A stretch of DNA of 64,000 nt from Kamptonema formosum PCC 6407 (GCF_000332155.1 NZ_KB235903.1:298938-362937); one strand, 5' to 3'. Counted from the first letter of the stretch, positions 8,533 to 16,894 are shown. Program-made: numbers and translations. The notes: generated by a model from the sequence alone, not told the origin.

Positions 8533-8583
8533 CACTGGTGCGGTAGCAGCATTCAGGGGCGTTGGTCAAACCCGACACCAGTG
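8533..8583. repeat. Structured inverted repeat before the 8.6-kb zinc-motif gene
   Basis: CACTGGTG (8533-8540) pairs with CACCAGTG (8576-8583), and the adjoining CGG with CCG, closing a 30-base loop with further GC-rich pairing. Upstream lies CTCGAAGCCGGGAAGC. It ends five bases before the next start codon. It could be a transposon end, a leader structure or a small RNA; I cannot identify it. Confidence 0.45.
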
Positions 8584-8587
8584 CTAT

Positions 8588-8986
8588 ATGGCTAAAAGAA
8601 AACGGATTTTTCCGTGCGGTCACAAAGGATATGGTAAAACGTGCCATCGCTGCACGCAAGAGCGTCAGGCACAGGATCATCAAGTTCTGGCGATCGCAGA
8701 AAAACGAAACAAAAAACTGGAATGGGAGGCATCATTTGCCCAGGATGTCATTGATTTACGAGGACTCCCTGATTATGTAGTAGTAAAGGCACGAGCCATC
8801 ATTACTACTGTCACCCACAAGAATTACAGAGAATTTGGCGGCAAGCGCCTCCGTCACAACCGTTTCATTATCAGTATCCCTGTAACACGAAACTACAGAA
8901 TGCTCTGCGAAGATTGTGGCACTTTCTTGATTCCTCAAAAAGTTATATCCCACGAAGCCTACAATGTCTGCAAACCAGGAAGTTAG
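8588..8986 (+). CDS. Zinc-motif protein with RelE/ParE-like C-terminal part
   Basis: I do not recognise a named family with certainty. The 132-residue protein starts [20 protein letters not shown], giving a CxH...CxxC cluster at residues 10-22 that looks like a zinc site. The middle, [17 protein letters not shown], and the segment [20 protein letters not shown] resemble the helices and the final strands of RelE/ParE-fold toxins, which usually show a conserved pattern near the nucleotide-binding face. A second CxxC (CEDCG) with H and C near the end could bind another metal. It follows a structured inverted repeat, and its stop lies at the start of a purine-rich repeat array. Function is unknown. 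Confidence 0.65.
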   Translation: MAKRKRIFPCGHKGYGKTCHRCTQERQAQDHQVLAIAEKRNKKLEWEASFAQDVIDLRGLPDYVVVKARAIITTVTHKNYREFGGKRLRHNRFIISIPVTRNYRMLCEDCGTFLIPQKVISHEAYNVCKPGS

Positions 8987-9103
8987 GGGAGAGGGGGAGA
9001 TGGGGAGGATGGGGGAGATGGGGAGGATGGGGAGGATGGGGAGGATGGGGGAGATGGGGGAGATGGGGAGGATGGGGGAGATGGGGGAGAGGGGGAGGAT
9101 GGG
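8985..9103. repeat. Purine-rich GGGGAGATGGGGAGGAT tandem array
   Basis: About 118 bases of degenerate G- and A-rich tandem units (GGGGGAGAT, GGGGAGGAT). The same kind of tract appears at 43.3 kb and, inverted, at 63.1 kb. No coding potential is credible although the tract is open in some frames. Confidence 0.85.
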
Positions 9104-9164
9104 ACAGCAATTACCAATTACCAATTACCAATTACCAATTACCAATTACCAATTACCAATTACC
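9104..9164. repeat. STRR heptamer array (CAATTAC), directly before a start codon
   Basis: About eight tandem copies of the heptamer run up to the base before the ATG of the cysteine desulfurase gene. Such short tandemly repeated repetitive sequences are known from filamentous cyanobacteria. The array occupies the position of a ribosome binding site, and no Shine-Dalgarno motif is visible. Confidence 0.85.
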
Positions 9165-10328
9165 ATGCAAATTTATTTAGACTACAGCGCCACTACACCC
9201 ATACGCCCAGAAGCGATCGCCGCCATGCAAGCTGCCTTTACTCAATATTGGGGCAACCCTTCCAGCTTGCACGATTGGGGTCAAAGAGCAGCCACAACTC
9301 TAGAATTATCTAGAATGCAAGTAGCTAGCCTGATCAATGCCCCGCCGGAATCAGTGATTTTTACCTCTGGTGGCACAGAAGCCGACAACTTGGCAATTTT
9401 AGGCATCGCCCGCCATTACAAGCAGCCGCAACACATCATCATTTCCAGCGTTGAACATCCCGCCGTAGCAGAACCAGTAAGGTTTCTCGAACAACTAGGC
9501 TGGGAAGTAACCCGATTGCCAGTCGATCGCTTGGGGAGAGTTCATCCCCTCGACTTACACGCATCGCTACAACCCAATACAGTCCTAGTTTCCGTGATTT
9601 TCGGTCAGAGTGAAGTAGGCACGCTACAACCAATTGAAGCTTTGGGCAAAATTGCCCGTTCTCATGGGGTCTTATTTCATACAGATGCCGTTCAGGTTGC
9701 TGGCAGAATCCCGATCGACGTGCAAAAATTGCCAGTTGACTTGCTATCGATATCTAGCCATAAAATCTATGGCCCTCAAGGTTCTGGGATGCTTTATATC
9801 CGAGAAGGAGTAGAATTAGCCCCAGTATTTGGGGGCGGTGGTCAAGAAATGAAGCTGCGATCGGGGACGCAAGCAGTGCCAAATATAGTTGGTTTTGGCG
9901 TGGCGGCGGAATTGGCATTACAGGAAATGGCAGAGGAAACGCCGAGATTAATTGGATTGCGCGATCGCCTATTTGATAAATTAGCTGAGGTACCGAATTT
10001 AGTACCAACAGGCGATCGCTATTGTAGATTGCCACACCATCTTAGTTTTGTGGTTGCCAGTAAAGATGAAAATATTACAGGCAAAACCTTAGTGCGGCAA
10101 CTAAATCTGGCGGGAATTGGTATCAGTTCCGGTTCTGCTTGTAGTAGTGGAAAAATTACGCCCATTCCAACCTTGTTGGCGATGGGATACAGCGAAACTG
10201 AGGCTATTCGAGGAATTCGCTTGACTCTGGGCAGAGATACCACCGAAGCTGATATAGACTGGACTGCGATCGCGATCGCCCAAATTATGGAAAGATTAAT
10301 GCCAAAACGGTTAACTGTTAACTGTTAA
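9165..10328 (+). CDS. Cysteine desulfurase (NifS/IscS type)
   Basis: The 387-residue PLP enzyme removes sulfur from cysteine for iron-sulfur cluster and thiocofactor assembly. It starts MQIYLDYSATTPIRPEAI and contains NPSSLHDWGQRA, FTSGGTEADNLAI, SSVEHPAV, HTDAVQVAGRIPID, the PLP-lysine motif SISSHKIYGPQGSG, and the active-site cysteine loop GISSGSACSSGK. The frame is open further upstream through repeats, but ATG 9165 fits the family start exactly. An STRR array touches the start codon, so the ribosome binding site has been displaced. The last residues (LTVNC) come from a GTTAAC repeat that covers the stop codon. The gene is not next to other isc or suf genes. Confidence 0.92.
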   Translation: MQIYLDYSATTPIRPEAIAAMQAAFTQYWGNPSSLHDWGQRAATTLELSRMQVASLINAPPESVIFTSGGTEADNLAILGIARHYKQPQHIIISSVEHPAVAEPVRFLEQLGWEVTRLPVDRLGRVHPLDLHASLQPNTVLVSVIFGQSEVGTLQPIEALGKIARSHGVLFHTDAVQVAGRIPIDVQKLPVDLLSISSHKIYGPQGSGMLYIREGVELAPVFGGGGQEMKLRSGTQAVPNIVGFGVAAELALQEMAEETPRLIGLRDRLFDKLAEVPNLVPTGDRYCRLPHHLSFVVASKDENITGKTLVRQLNLAGIGISSGSACSSGKITPIPTLLAMGYSETEAIRGIRLTLGRDTTEADIDWTAIAIAQIMERLMPKRLTVNC

Positions 10329-10506
10329 CGGTTAACGGTTAACGGTTAACTGTTAACTGGTAATTTTCCCTCTTCCCTCTTCCCTAGCCCCTAGCCCCTA
10401 GCCCCTCTTCCCTCTTCCCTAGCCCCTAGCCCCTAGCCCCTAGCCCCTAGCCCCTCTTCCCTCTTCCCTAGCCCCTAGCCCCTAGCCCCTCTTCCCTAGC
10501 CCCTCT
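10314..10506. repeat. Two tandem arrays: GTTAACGGTTAACT and CCCTAGCC
   Basis: First come about seven heptamers of the GTTAACG/GTTAACT type (10314-10362), which overlap the end of the cysteine desulfurase gene. Then follows a long CTAGCCC/CTTCCCT array that ends two bases before the next start codon. No promoter is recognisable inside. Confidence 0.85.
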
Positions 10507-10507
10507 T

Positions 10508-11254
10508 ATGATTGAACTCCCGAAAACACTTGAAGAAGCGATCGCCCAATCTCGCGAAGCAGTGAAAGCTGCCCTCAACGACGCTCAAACCCGGTTACAA
10601 ATTGAATTAGTTTTCCCAGAAATCGCACTGCAAGCACAGTCAATAACCCAGCAATTCATCACCGACTTTGAAGAACTAGCAAACGGCCTTAAAGTCTTCT
10701 TTCCTGACACAGGTTCAGCCGCCCTTGCTCGCCGAGACTGGGGAACAGTACCATTTAAAATTACAGACCTTGGTAGCAGTAGATCCCCCGTAGCAGAGAA
10801 AATCGAGCCAGAAGACCAAATTTTCCTACTGGTAAATGCTTCCTCCATCGAAGTCGCCCAAGTCGAACAACTCTGTAACGCCGCCGATTCCCGGCCCGTA
10901 ATTCTCCTCAACCCCCGTCTGGAAGACGCAGCTACCATTGGCATTGGTTATGCAGGTCGCCAATTGCGCGATCGCTTCCTCAATACCCTCCAATCTTGCT
11001 ACTACATCAGACCCCTACCAACGGCGGCCCTTTTCCGTTGCTACCCTCAATCTTGGCAAGTATGGCTGGAGGAAACAGAGGGTGAATACAAACTGATATC
11101 CGAAACCGCCCAAAAACCTGTAGGAGACGAGCTCGAACGGATTATAGCCCCAACTGTCCAAAATGGCGATCCTTCTGCTCCACAGTCGGCCCCTGTCAAG
11201 AAAAAAGGAATGCTGGCAGAACTTCAAAGTCTGTTCCGAGCACTTACAAACTAA
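10508..11254 (+). CDS. DUF1995 family protein
   Basis: The 248-residue protein starts MIELPKTLEEAIAQSREAVK and belongs to DUF1995, a family shared by cyanobacteria and chloroplasts; plant members are related to LPA3-type photosystem II assembly factors. Visible family features include RLQIELVFPEIAL, LFPDTG-like KVFFPDTGSAALARRDWG, FLLVNASSIEVAQVEQLC, PVILLNPRLEDAATIGIGYAGRQLRDRFL, and a conserved tail with YPQSWQVWLEE. The protein lacks a signal peptide. There is no Shine-Dalgarno motif because a CCCTAGCC array runs to within two bases of the ATG. A role in photosystem assembly is an inference from plant homologues. Confidence 0.85.
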   Translation: MIELPKTLEEAIAQSREAVKAALNDAQTRLQIELVFPEIALQAQSITQQFITDFEELANGLKVFFPDTGSAALARRDWGTVPFKITDLGSSRSPVAEKIEPEDQIFLLVNASSIEVAQVEQLCNAADSRPVILLNPRLEDAATIGIGYAGRQLRDRFLNTLQSCYYIRPLPTAALFRCYPQSWQVWLEETEGEYKLISETAQKPVGDELERIIAPTVQNGDPSAPQSAPVKKKGMLAELQSLFRALTN

Positions 11255-11483
11255 GGTGATTTATGAAACATAATTCGATTTGATAGTGGTATAATTTAAC
11301 CACCAGAACACGAACCCTGGGCAAATCTTGAACGCAATAGTTCGGAGATTATGGGAGTAACTGCACCAAAAAATCCGAGTTGCCTGCTGCAAAAACTAAT
11401 TAAAAATAAGGGTTTCAGCCAAAGTAACTGAACTATTGTCAACCAGAACATCGTGTTTCAAATCCGCGAATCGGGTAAGAAAA

Positions 11484-12236
11484 ATGAACCAACGGCGCAT
11501 CGTCATTGGGGACGTACACGGACACTACGATGGGTTAATGACCCTTTTAGAAGCGATCGCCCCCAATAGTGACGATCGAGTTTATTTCTTAGGCGATTTA
11601 ATAGACAGGGGGCCCAAAAGCGCTCAAGTGGTAGATTTTGTGAAGCAAAGTTCCTACCAATGCCTGTTGGGAAACCACGAACAACTGATGATCGAGGCGA
11701 ATGGAAGCGATCCGCGATCTTTACCAGCTTGGCTCTACAGTGGGGGACAGGCGACAATAGATAGTTATATAGATATAGGGATGATTCCGTATAAACACTT
11801 AGATTGGATGCGATCGCTTCCCCCCTACCTCGACTTAGGCGATATTTGGCTAGCTCATGCTGGAGTCGATCCTAAACTCTCTCTCAAACAGCAATCTACC
11901 TATCAACTCTGTTGGATTCGCGGAGAATTTCATCGGATTTCCAAGCCTTATTTTCCTGATAAATTAATTATCACAGGCCATACTATTACTTTTACCTTTG
12001 AGGGTGTTAGTCCCGGAGAATTAGCACAAGGAAACGGTTGGTTAGACATTGACACTGGAGCGTACCATCCCAGAAGCGGCTGGTTAACAGGATTAGATAT
12101 TACTCATCGCCTAGTCTATCAAGTAAATGTGTTTGAGCATAAAGTCCGCACCTTACATTTAGATGAAGCTGTCAAGCAGATTAAAATTCCTCAGTTGTCG
12201 ATTCGCCATAACGATCGGATGAACACAATTTACTAA
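11484..12236 (+). CDS. PPP-type serine/threonine protein phosphatase (metallophosphoesterase)
   Basis: The 250-residue protein has all core motifs of the PPP family: GDVHGHYDGL (residues 10-19), GDLIDRGPKS, GNHEQLM, a histidine in LAHAGVD, and GHTIT. These ligands bind two metal ions and hydrolyse phosphoserine, phosphothreonine or related phosphoesters. ATG 11484 (MNQRRIVIGD) puts the first beta strand right at the start; the upstream TTG is unlikely. The stop codon is immediately followed by the ATG of the next gene, so the two are probably translated together. The substrate is unknown. Confidence 0.88.
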   Translation: MNQRRIVIGDVHGHYDGLMTLLEAIAPNSDDRVYFLGDLIDRGPKSAQVVDFVKQSSYQCLLGNHEQLMIEANGSDPRSLPAWLYSGGQATIDSYIDIGMIPYKHLDWMRSLPPYLDLGDIWLAHAGVDPKLSLKQQSTYQLCWIRGEFHRISKPYFPDKLIITGHTITFTFEGVSPGELAQGNGWLDIDTGAYHPRSGWLTGLDITHRLVYQVNVFEHKVRTLHLDEAVKQIKIPQLSIRHNDRMNTIY

Positions 12237-12731
12237 ATGACGATTTCAAAGCCGAGATCAAAAAAAATAGCCCACCCTTTCACAGGTGAAACTGCACCCT
12301 GTCCCATCTGCCGCTGTGGTGAGATTTCTACCTTGACCCTAATGGAAGCCTTGGCTTGTAACAGTTGCGATCGCATTTTCATAGCCAACGTGGAAAAGCA
12401 GGTACTCAAAATGGCGGACAGAGAACCCCCGATGACTTGGCACTGGAATGGCAAAAATTGGATCGGAGCTCATTTAGAGGGGGTGGAATTGGGATGGGGG
12501 TATTTAATAGCAGCAGTCGCTCTAATCGTCCTTCCTACTACACTTATAGGCTTTTCCGCCTACTATTTTCCCCCAACTCCGGGTAGTAAACTATCATGGT
12601 TGCCTTTTGCTTGGACTTGGTTAACCTTCCTGTCCCATTTAGGCATTGTTTTGTGGCTGATGGCAGAAATGTATCAATTCCCCGTGTTGGTGTACTTGGG
12701 AGTGATGCGACGGCGGATATTCGGTAGCTGA
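12237..12731 (+). CDS. Conserved zinc-ribbon membrane protein
   Basis: The 164-residue protein has a zinc-ribbon-like N-terminus (CPICRCGEIS at about 20 and CNSCDRIF at about 40) followed by a conserved-looking MTWHWNGKNWIGAH segment and two hydrophobic helices near residues 85-110 and 120-150. It begins directly after the stop of the phosphatase gene with no spacer. The pair suggests a phosphatase and its membrane partner, but no function is known to me. It is probably a cyanobacterial conserved hypothetical protein. Confidence 0.75.
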   Translation: MTISKPRSKKIAHPFTGETAPCPICRCGEISTLTLMEALACNSCDRIFIANVEKQVLKMADREPPMTWHWNGKNWIGAHLEGVELGWGYLIAAVALIVLPTTLIGFSAYYFPPTPGSKLSWLPFAWTWLTFLSHLGIVLWLMAEMYQFPVLVYLGVMRRRIFGS

Positions 12732-12857
12732 GTTAGCTGAACAAGAGAGGCGATCGCACCCTTGCTAAGTCCAAATCAGTATTCCTAGAGCTATAATCTG
12801 TCGATATTCAATTCTTAACATTCACCAGCCCGAACCATTGCTATTTGTGAGGAGACA

Positions 12858-14834
12858 ATGAACATACTTGGCATTTCGGCGTATTACCACGACAGCGCCG
12901 CAGCCTTAGTTTCCAATGGCGAAATTATCGCCGCCGCGCAGGAAGAGAGATTTTCCCGCAAGAAGCATGACGCGAGATTTCCAGAGAATGCGATCGCCTA
13001 TTGCCTCAAAGCAGCCAAACTAGAGCTACGGGAAATAGATCGCATTGTCTTTTATGACAAACCCCTAGTCAAATTCGAGCGATTGCTCGAAACTTATCTA
13101 TCTTATGCCCCTCATGGTTTTCGCTCCTTTTTAGCAGCAATGCCAGTCTGGCTCAAAGAAAAGCTCTACCTCAAAACTGTATTAAAAAGAGAGTTTGCAA
13201 AAATGGGTGGTTGCAAGACCCCCTTAGTACCTCCCCTGCTATTTACCGAACATCACCAAGCCCACGCCGCCTCAGCCTTTTACCCTAGTCCCTTTCAACA
13301 AGCCGTCGTTCTCTGTCTTGATGGTGTGGGCGAATGGGCGACAACTTCCGTTTGGTGGGGAGATGGCAACCAACTTACTCCTCAGTGGGAAATTGACTTT
13401 CCTCACTCACTAGGCTTGCTCTATTCAGCATTTACCTACTACACAGGCTTTAAAGTCAACTCTGGTGAGTACAAACTCATGGGTTTAGCCCCCTACGGCG
13501 AACCCAAATATGTAGACAAAATCCTCACTCACCTGCTTGACCTCAAGGACGATGGTACTTTCCGGTTGAATATGGATTATTTCAACTACACCACCGGCTT
13601 GACGATGACGAATAAGAAGTTTGACGAACTGTTTGGCGGGTCACCGCGTCAAGCTGAGGGTAAACTCACCCAGAGGGAAATGGACATCGCTGCTTCCATT
13701 CAAGTTGTGACTGAAGAAGTAGTGTTGCGCCTCAGCAGAACAGTCCAAAAAGAATTCAATGCTGATTATCTCTGTCTGGCGGGAGGAGTAGCGCTTAACT
13801 GTGTTGCTAACGGTCGAATTTTGCGCGAAGGGCCTTTTAAAGATATTTGGATTCAACCCGCTGCGGGAGATGCAGGCGGCGCTTTGGGTGCGGCTTTGGC
13901 GGTTTGGTACGAATATGGCGACCAGCAGCGGAATGTTAAAAATTGGTTAGTAGGGGATGTAGGGGAGTCATCGCCAGAAACTGAAGATACCGGTGAGGGT
14001 TTGTCTGTTGTAACGGCTGCTGCGATCGCGCAGCGCGGCGTACCCGCGATCGCTACCAAATCTACTGCTAAGCTAGCCTGCAATGACCAAATGCGGGGTT
14101 CCTATCTAGGGCCGCGCTACAGTGATGCTGAGATTCTGGAGTATTTCGACGGTATCCAAGCCAATTATCAGCGCCTTGATGACGCAGAACTGATGCCTCG
14201 CTTAGCGGAAATTTTAGATGGGGGCAATGTAATCGGTTGGTTCCAAGGCCGGATGGAATTTGGGCCTCGCGCTTTAGGCGGGCGATCGATTATTGGCGAC
14301 CCCCGCAATACTAAAATGCAGTCGGTGATGAACCTGAAAATCAAATACCGGGAATCATTTCGACCTTTTGCACCGTCAGTATTGGCCGAACGGGTTTCGG
14401 AGTATTTTGAGATTGACCACTCCAGCCCTTATATGTTATTAGTAGCTCCTGTGAAAGCAAGTCTGAGAATTCCGATGACAGCTCAGCAAGAGCAACTTTT
14501 TGGCATTGACAAGCTGAATGTCCCTCGCTCAGAATTGCCTGCTGTCACCCACGTCGATTACTCGGCTCGCATCCAGACAGTTCACAAAGAAACCAATCCC
14601 CGCTACTATGATTTAATCTCTAATTTTGAGAAGAGAACTGGTTGTGCGGTACTGGTTAATACTTCTTTTAATGTCCGAGGCGAACCGATTGTCTGTACTC
14701 CAGAAGATGCTTACCGCTGTTTTATGCGGACGGAAATGGATTATCTGGTAGTGGAGAATTTCTTGTTAGCTAAGTCGGAACAAATTCCTTGGAAACAAGA
14801 TGATTCTTGGAAGAGTGAATTTGAATTAGATTAG
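12858..14834 (+). CDS. Carbamoyltransferase (NodU/CmcH family)
   Basis: The 658-residue enzyme transfers a carbamoyl group from carbamoyl phosphate to a hydroxyl group via carbamoyl adenylate. The N-terminal ASKHA part shows NILGISAYYHDSAAALV, EHHQAHAASAFYPSPF, LCLDGVGEWATTS, SGEYKLMGLAPYGEP, CLAGGVALNCVANGRI and PAAGDAGGALGAAL. The C-terminal YrdC-like part shows GRMEFGPRALGGRSIIGDPR and FNVRGEPIVCTPEDAYRCF. Residues about 350-410 form an insertion with little conservation between AVWYEY and GSYLGPRYS. A GAGGAG site precedes the ATG. It is followed by SxtJ, DUF5989 and SGNH-hydrolase genes, a combination seen beside carbamoyltransferases in other bacteria, so it probably modifies a glycan or another surface molecule. 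Confidence 0.92.
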   Translation: MNILGISAYYHDSAAALVSNGEIIAAAQEERFSRKKHDARFPENAIAYCLKAAKLELREIDRIVFYDKPLVKFERLLETYLSYAPHGFRSFLAAMPVWLKEKLYLKTVLKREFAKMGGCKTPLVPPLLFTEHHQAHAASAFYPSPFQQAVVLCLDGVGEWATTSVWWGDGNQLTPQWEIDFPHSLGLLYSAFTYYTGFKVNSGEYKLMGLAPYGEPKYVDKILTHLLDLKDDGTFRLNMDYFNYTTGLTMTNKKFDELFGGSPRQAEGKLTQREMDIAASIQVVTEEVVLRLSRTVQKEFNADYLCLAGGVALNCVANGRILREGPFKDIWIQPAAGDAGGALGAALAVWYEYGDQQRNVKNWLVGDVGESSPETEDTGEGLSVVTAAAIAQRGVPAIATKSTAKLACNDQMRGSYLGPRYSDAEILEYFDGIQANYQRLDDAELMPRLAEILDGGNVIGWFQGRMEFGPRALGGRSIIGDPRNTKMQSVMNLKIKYRESFRPFAPSVLAERVSEYFEIDHSSPYMLLVAPVKASLRIPMTAQQEQLFGIDKLNVPRSELPAVTHVDYSARIQTVHKETNPRYYDLISNFEKRTGCAVLVNTSFNVRGEPIVCTPEDAYRCFMRTEMDYLVVENFLLAKSEQIPWKQDDSWKSEFELD

Positions 14835-14854
14835 TTAATTGTTGATTGTTGATT

Positions 14855-15040
14855 GTTGTTTGTTAGTTGTTAGTTGTTAGTTGTTCGTTGTAAAAAATGA
14901 AAGCACAACTAAACTCTGTATCCTCCTAGTAGTGGCTTTAGCTGCTAAGTTATAGGAAACAGCATCTAAAGCAGCCACTACTACTTAACAACCAACAATG
15001 AACAACCAACCACTAACAACTAACAACTAACAAACAACAA
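14855..15040. repeat. Nested inverted repeat of STRR heptamers around a TAGTAGTGGC palindrome
   Basis: The left arm is an array of TTGTTAG heptamers (14855-14892), the right arm the complementary CTAACAA heptamers (14986-15040). Between them sits an imperfect palindrome, TAGTAGTGGCTTTAGCTGCT (14927-14946) and AGCATCTAAAGCAGCCACTA (14961-14980). The whole could fold into one long hairpin between the carbamoyltransferase and SxtJ genes. Confidence 0.75.
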
Positions 15041-15060
15041 AGTTTAATGATAAATGGCTG

Positions 15061-15483
15061 ATGAGTAATCACGACAAAATACCAAAACTTGACAACAAAG
15101 GACTGCGCGACTTTGGACTGTTAATAGGTGGATTAATTGGTTTTATTTTTGGTCTATTAATCCCTCTACTACACCATCGTTCTATCAGCCTTATTCCTTG
15201 GTGGCCCTGGATTATCTGCGGTGTAATGATAGCTTTGGCATTGGTTGCGCCAGCAGCACTAAATCCTGTCTATCTCCTATGGATGAGATTTGGGCTGGTT
15301 ATGCACGCCATCCAAACCCGGCTGATTTTAGGGATAGTATTTTACCTAATCATGCTGCCAATGGGGATTATTAAGCAGTTATTTGGTAAAGATGCTATGC
15401 AGCGTAAATTGGAAAGAGATACGGTGACATACCGCGTGCCTAGTAAAGTCAGAACAAAAGTTAGTATGGAGCGACCTTTCTAA
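15061..15483 (+). CDS. SxtJ family membrane protein
   Basis: The 140-residue protein has three to four hydrophobic segments: around residues 20-37, 48-75 and 95-115. The layout, with DNKGLRDFGLLIGGLIG near the start and a basic C-terminal tail, matches the SxtJ family, named after a gene of the saxitoxin cluster and often found beside carbamoyltransferases. Its function is unknown; a membrane anchor for the transferase is possible. The stop codon overlaps the start of the next gene by one base (TAATG), indicating coupled translation. The name does not imply saxitoxin synthesis; no other sxt genes are present. Confidence 0.82.
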   Translation: MSNHDKIPKLDNKGLRDFGLLIGGLIGFIFGLLIPLLHHRSISLIPWWPWIICGVMIALALVAPAALNPVYLLWMRFGLVMHAIQTRLILGIVFYLIMLPMGIIKQLFGKDAMQRKLERDTVTYRVPSKVRTKVSMERPF

Positions 15484-15647
15484 TGTTTGAAGCAACATTA
15501 GACTTTTTGAAAGATTTGTGGGCGTTTATGAAAGAACGCCAGAAGTATTGGCTATTGCCCTTGATTATTACCTTAGTTCTTTTGGGAGCTTTAATTGTAT
15601 TGAGTCAGGGTTCTGTGATTGCCCCCTTTATCTACACGCTGTTTTGA
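15483..15647 (+). CDS. DUF5989 family small membrane protein
   Basis: This 54-residue protein starts MFEATLDFLKDLWAFMKERQ and then has one transmembrane helix (about residues 23-41) and a short tail ending IAPFIYTLF. This is the pattern of DUF5989 proteins, which occur between SxtJ and SGNH-hydrolase genes in carbamoyltransferase clusters. Its ATG overlaps the SxtJ stop codon by one base, and the SGNH gene begins four bases after its stop. It is probably part of a membrane complex with SxtJ. Confidence 0.8.
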   Translation: MFEATLDFLKDLWAFMKERQKYWLLPLIITLVLLGALIVLSQGSVIAPFIYTLF

Positions 15648-15651
15648 GATA

Positions 15652-16854
15652 ATGAGCAAACTGAAAAATTGGAGTGTCAATTTAGGATTGACACTCGGCA
15701 GTTTAGCAATAGGGGTGTTAATTGGTGAAGTAGGATTGCGAATTGCTGGCAGTGAGGGTTATCAAAAAATAGGAGATGTTGTAGATTCCGCACCGACAAT
15801 TTTTCACACTTCCGATCCAGATCGCGGGTGGGGACTGAAACCTGGTGCTGCTGGCGATTGGCGAGGTGAGGGTGAAAGTTATGTACGGGTTAATAGCGAT
15901 GGTTTGCGCGATCGCGAACACAATAAAGCTAAGCCTAAAAATACCTTCCGAATTGCAGTGCTAGGAGATTCTTTCACAGAGGCAATTCATGTGCCAATGG
16001 AAAGGACTTTTTGGGCAAAAATGGAAAATAGACTGGGAAAATGTGAGGCCATAAAAGGCAAGCAAGTTGAGGTAATTAATTTTGGAGTGCAAGGATATGG
16101 CACTGCTCAAGAATTGATTACTTTGCGGAAAAAGGTATGGGATTATAATCCTGATGTTGTTATCCTGGCTTTGTTTATCGGCAATGACCTCATCAATAAT
16201 TCTCGTGAACTTGAATATGACCATTATCGACCATTTTTTATTTACGATCGCAATGGCAAATTAGTAGAGGATATGTCCTTTCGCAATCTCCCTCCTATCG
16301 ATCGGAATCGCTATGCTGTTTCAATTGTTGATAGATTTCCTACTTGGTTAGTCAACAATTCTCGAATTTTACAAGTGACTAAAAAAGTAGAGCTAGATAT
16401 TAAGAAGCGACAAATATCTGACAACTTTACAGCTTTAAGTGCTAATAATTTAAAGGAACCTCAAGATCAAACTTGGCAGGAGGCATGGCGCTTAACTGAG
16501 GATTTGATTGTATTAATGCGGAATGAAGTAGTCAATAAAGGTGCTGATTTCCTATTGGTTAATATCGGCGATCCAATGCAAGTTCAACCCGATCGAGCGA
16601 AAACTAAACAAAATATGGAGCAAAACAATATTCAAGATTTGTTTTATGCAGATAAAAGGATGCAGGCATTAGGCGATCGCGGGGGTTTTCCTGTATTGAA
16701 TTTAGCTCAGCCTTTCCAGGCTTATGCTGAACAAAATAAGATTTGCCTGCATGGATTTGATAACGCCTTGCCCTGCGGAGGTCATTGGAATCCTGAAGGG
16801 CATCGGCTTGCTGCTAGAATGATTTCTGAAAAGCTGTGCCAACAATTGAAATAA
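15652..16854 (+). CDS. SGNH/GDSL hydrolase family protein
   Basis: The 400-residue protein has an N-terminal membrane anchor (about residues 9-26) and an SGNH hydrolase domain. Block I is VLGDSFTEA with Ser107, block II is NFGVQGYGTAQE, block III is LFIGNDLINN, and block V is GHWNPEGH near residue 378. Such enzymes act as esterases or acetyltransferase partners on glycans. ATG 15652 is chosen because it follows the DUF5989 stop by four bases and begins with MSKLKNW; a longer open frame overlaps DUF5989. It is the fourth gene of the carbamoyltransferase operon and probably works on the same extracytoplasmic substrate. Confidence 0.85.
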   Translation: MSKLKNWSVNLGLTLGSLAIGVLIGEVGLRIAGSEGYQKIGDVVDSAPTIFHTSDPDRGWGLKPGAAGDWRGEGESYVRVNSDGLRDREHNKAKPKNTFRIAVLGDSFTEAIHVPMERTFWAKMENRLGKCEAIKGKQVEVINFGVQGYGTAQELITLRKKVWDYNPDVVILALFIGNDLINNSRELEYDHYRPFFIYDRNGKLVEDMSFRNLPPIDRNRYAVSIVDRFPTWLVNNSRILQVTKKVELDIKKRQISDNFTALSANNLKEPQDQTWQEAWRLTEDLIVLMRNEVVNKGADFLLVNIGDPMQVQPDRAKTKQNMEQNNIQDLFYADKRMQALGDRGGFPVLNLAQPFQAYAEQNKICLHGFDNALPCGGHWNPEGHRLAARMISEKLCQQLK

Positions 16855-16894
16855 ATTCAACCCTAATATCTGAAATAGTAGGTGATAAGATTAA

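Noticed and set aside
8510..8587. Signal recognition particle RNA or tmRNA
   Set aside because: The GGAA tetraloop and conserved internal loop of SRP RNA are missing, and no tRNA-like end with CCA is present.
8756..9124. Minus-strand frame with [10 protein letters not shown] repeats
   Set aside because: It is the complement of the purine-rich array and part of the plus-strand zinc-motif gene.
8964..9164. N-terminal extension of the cysteine desulfurase through purine and STRR repeats
   Set aside because: The family start MQIYLDYSATT fits ATG 9165 exactly; the upstream frame is only open because the repeats lack stops.
9104..9164. Heptamer arrays as a possible CRISPR
   Set aside because: Units are seven bases with no spacers; no cas genes are present.
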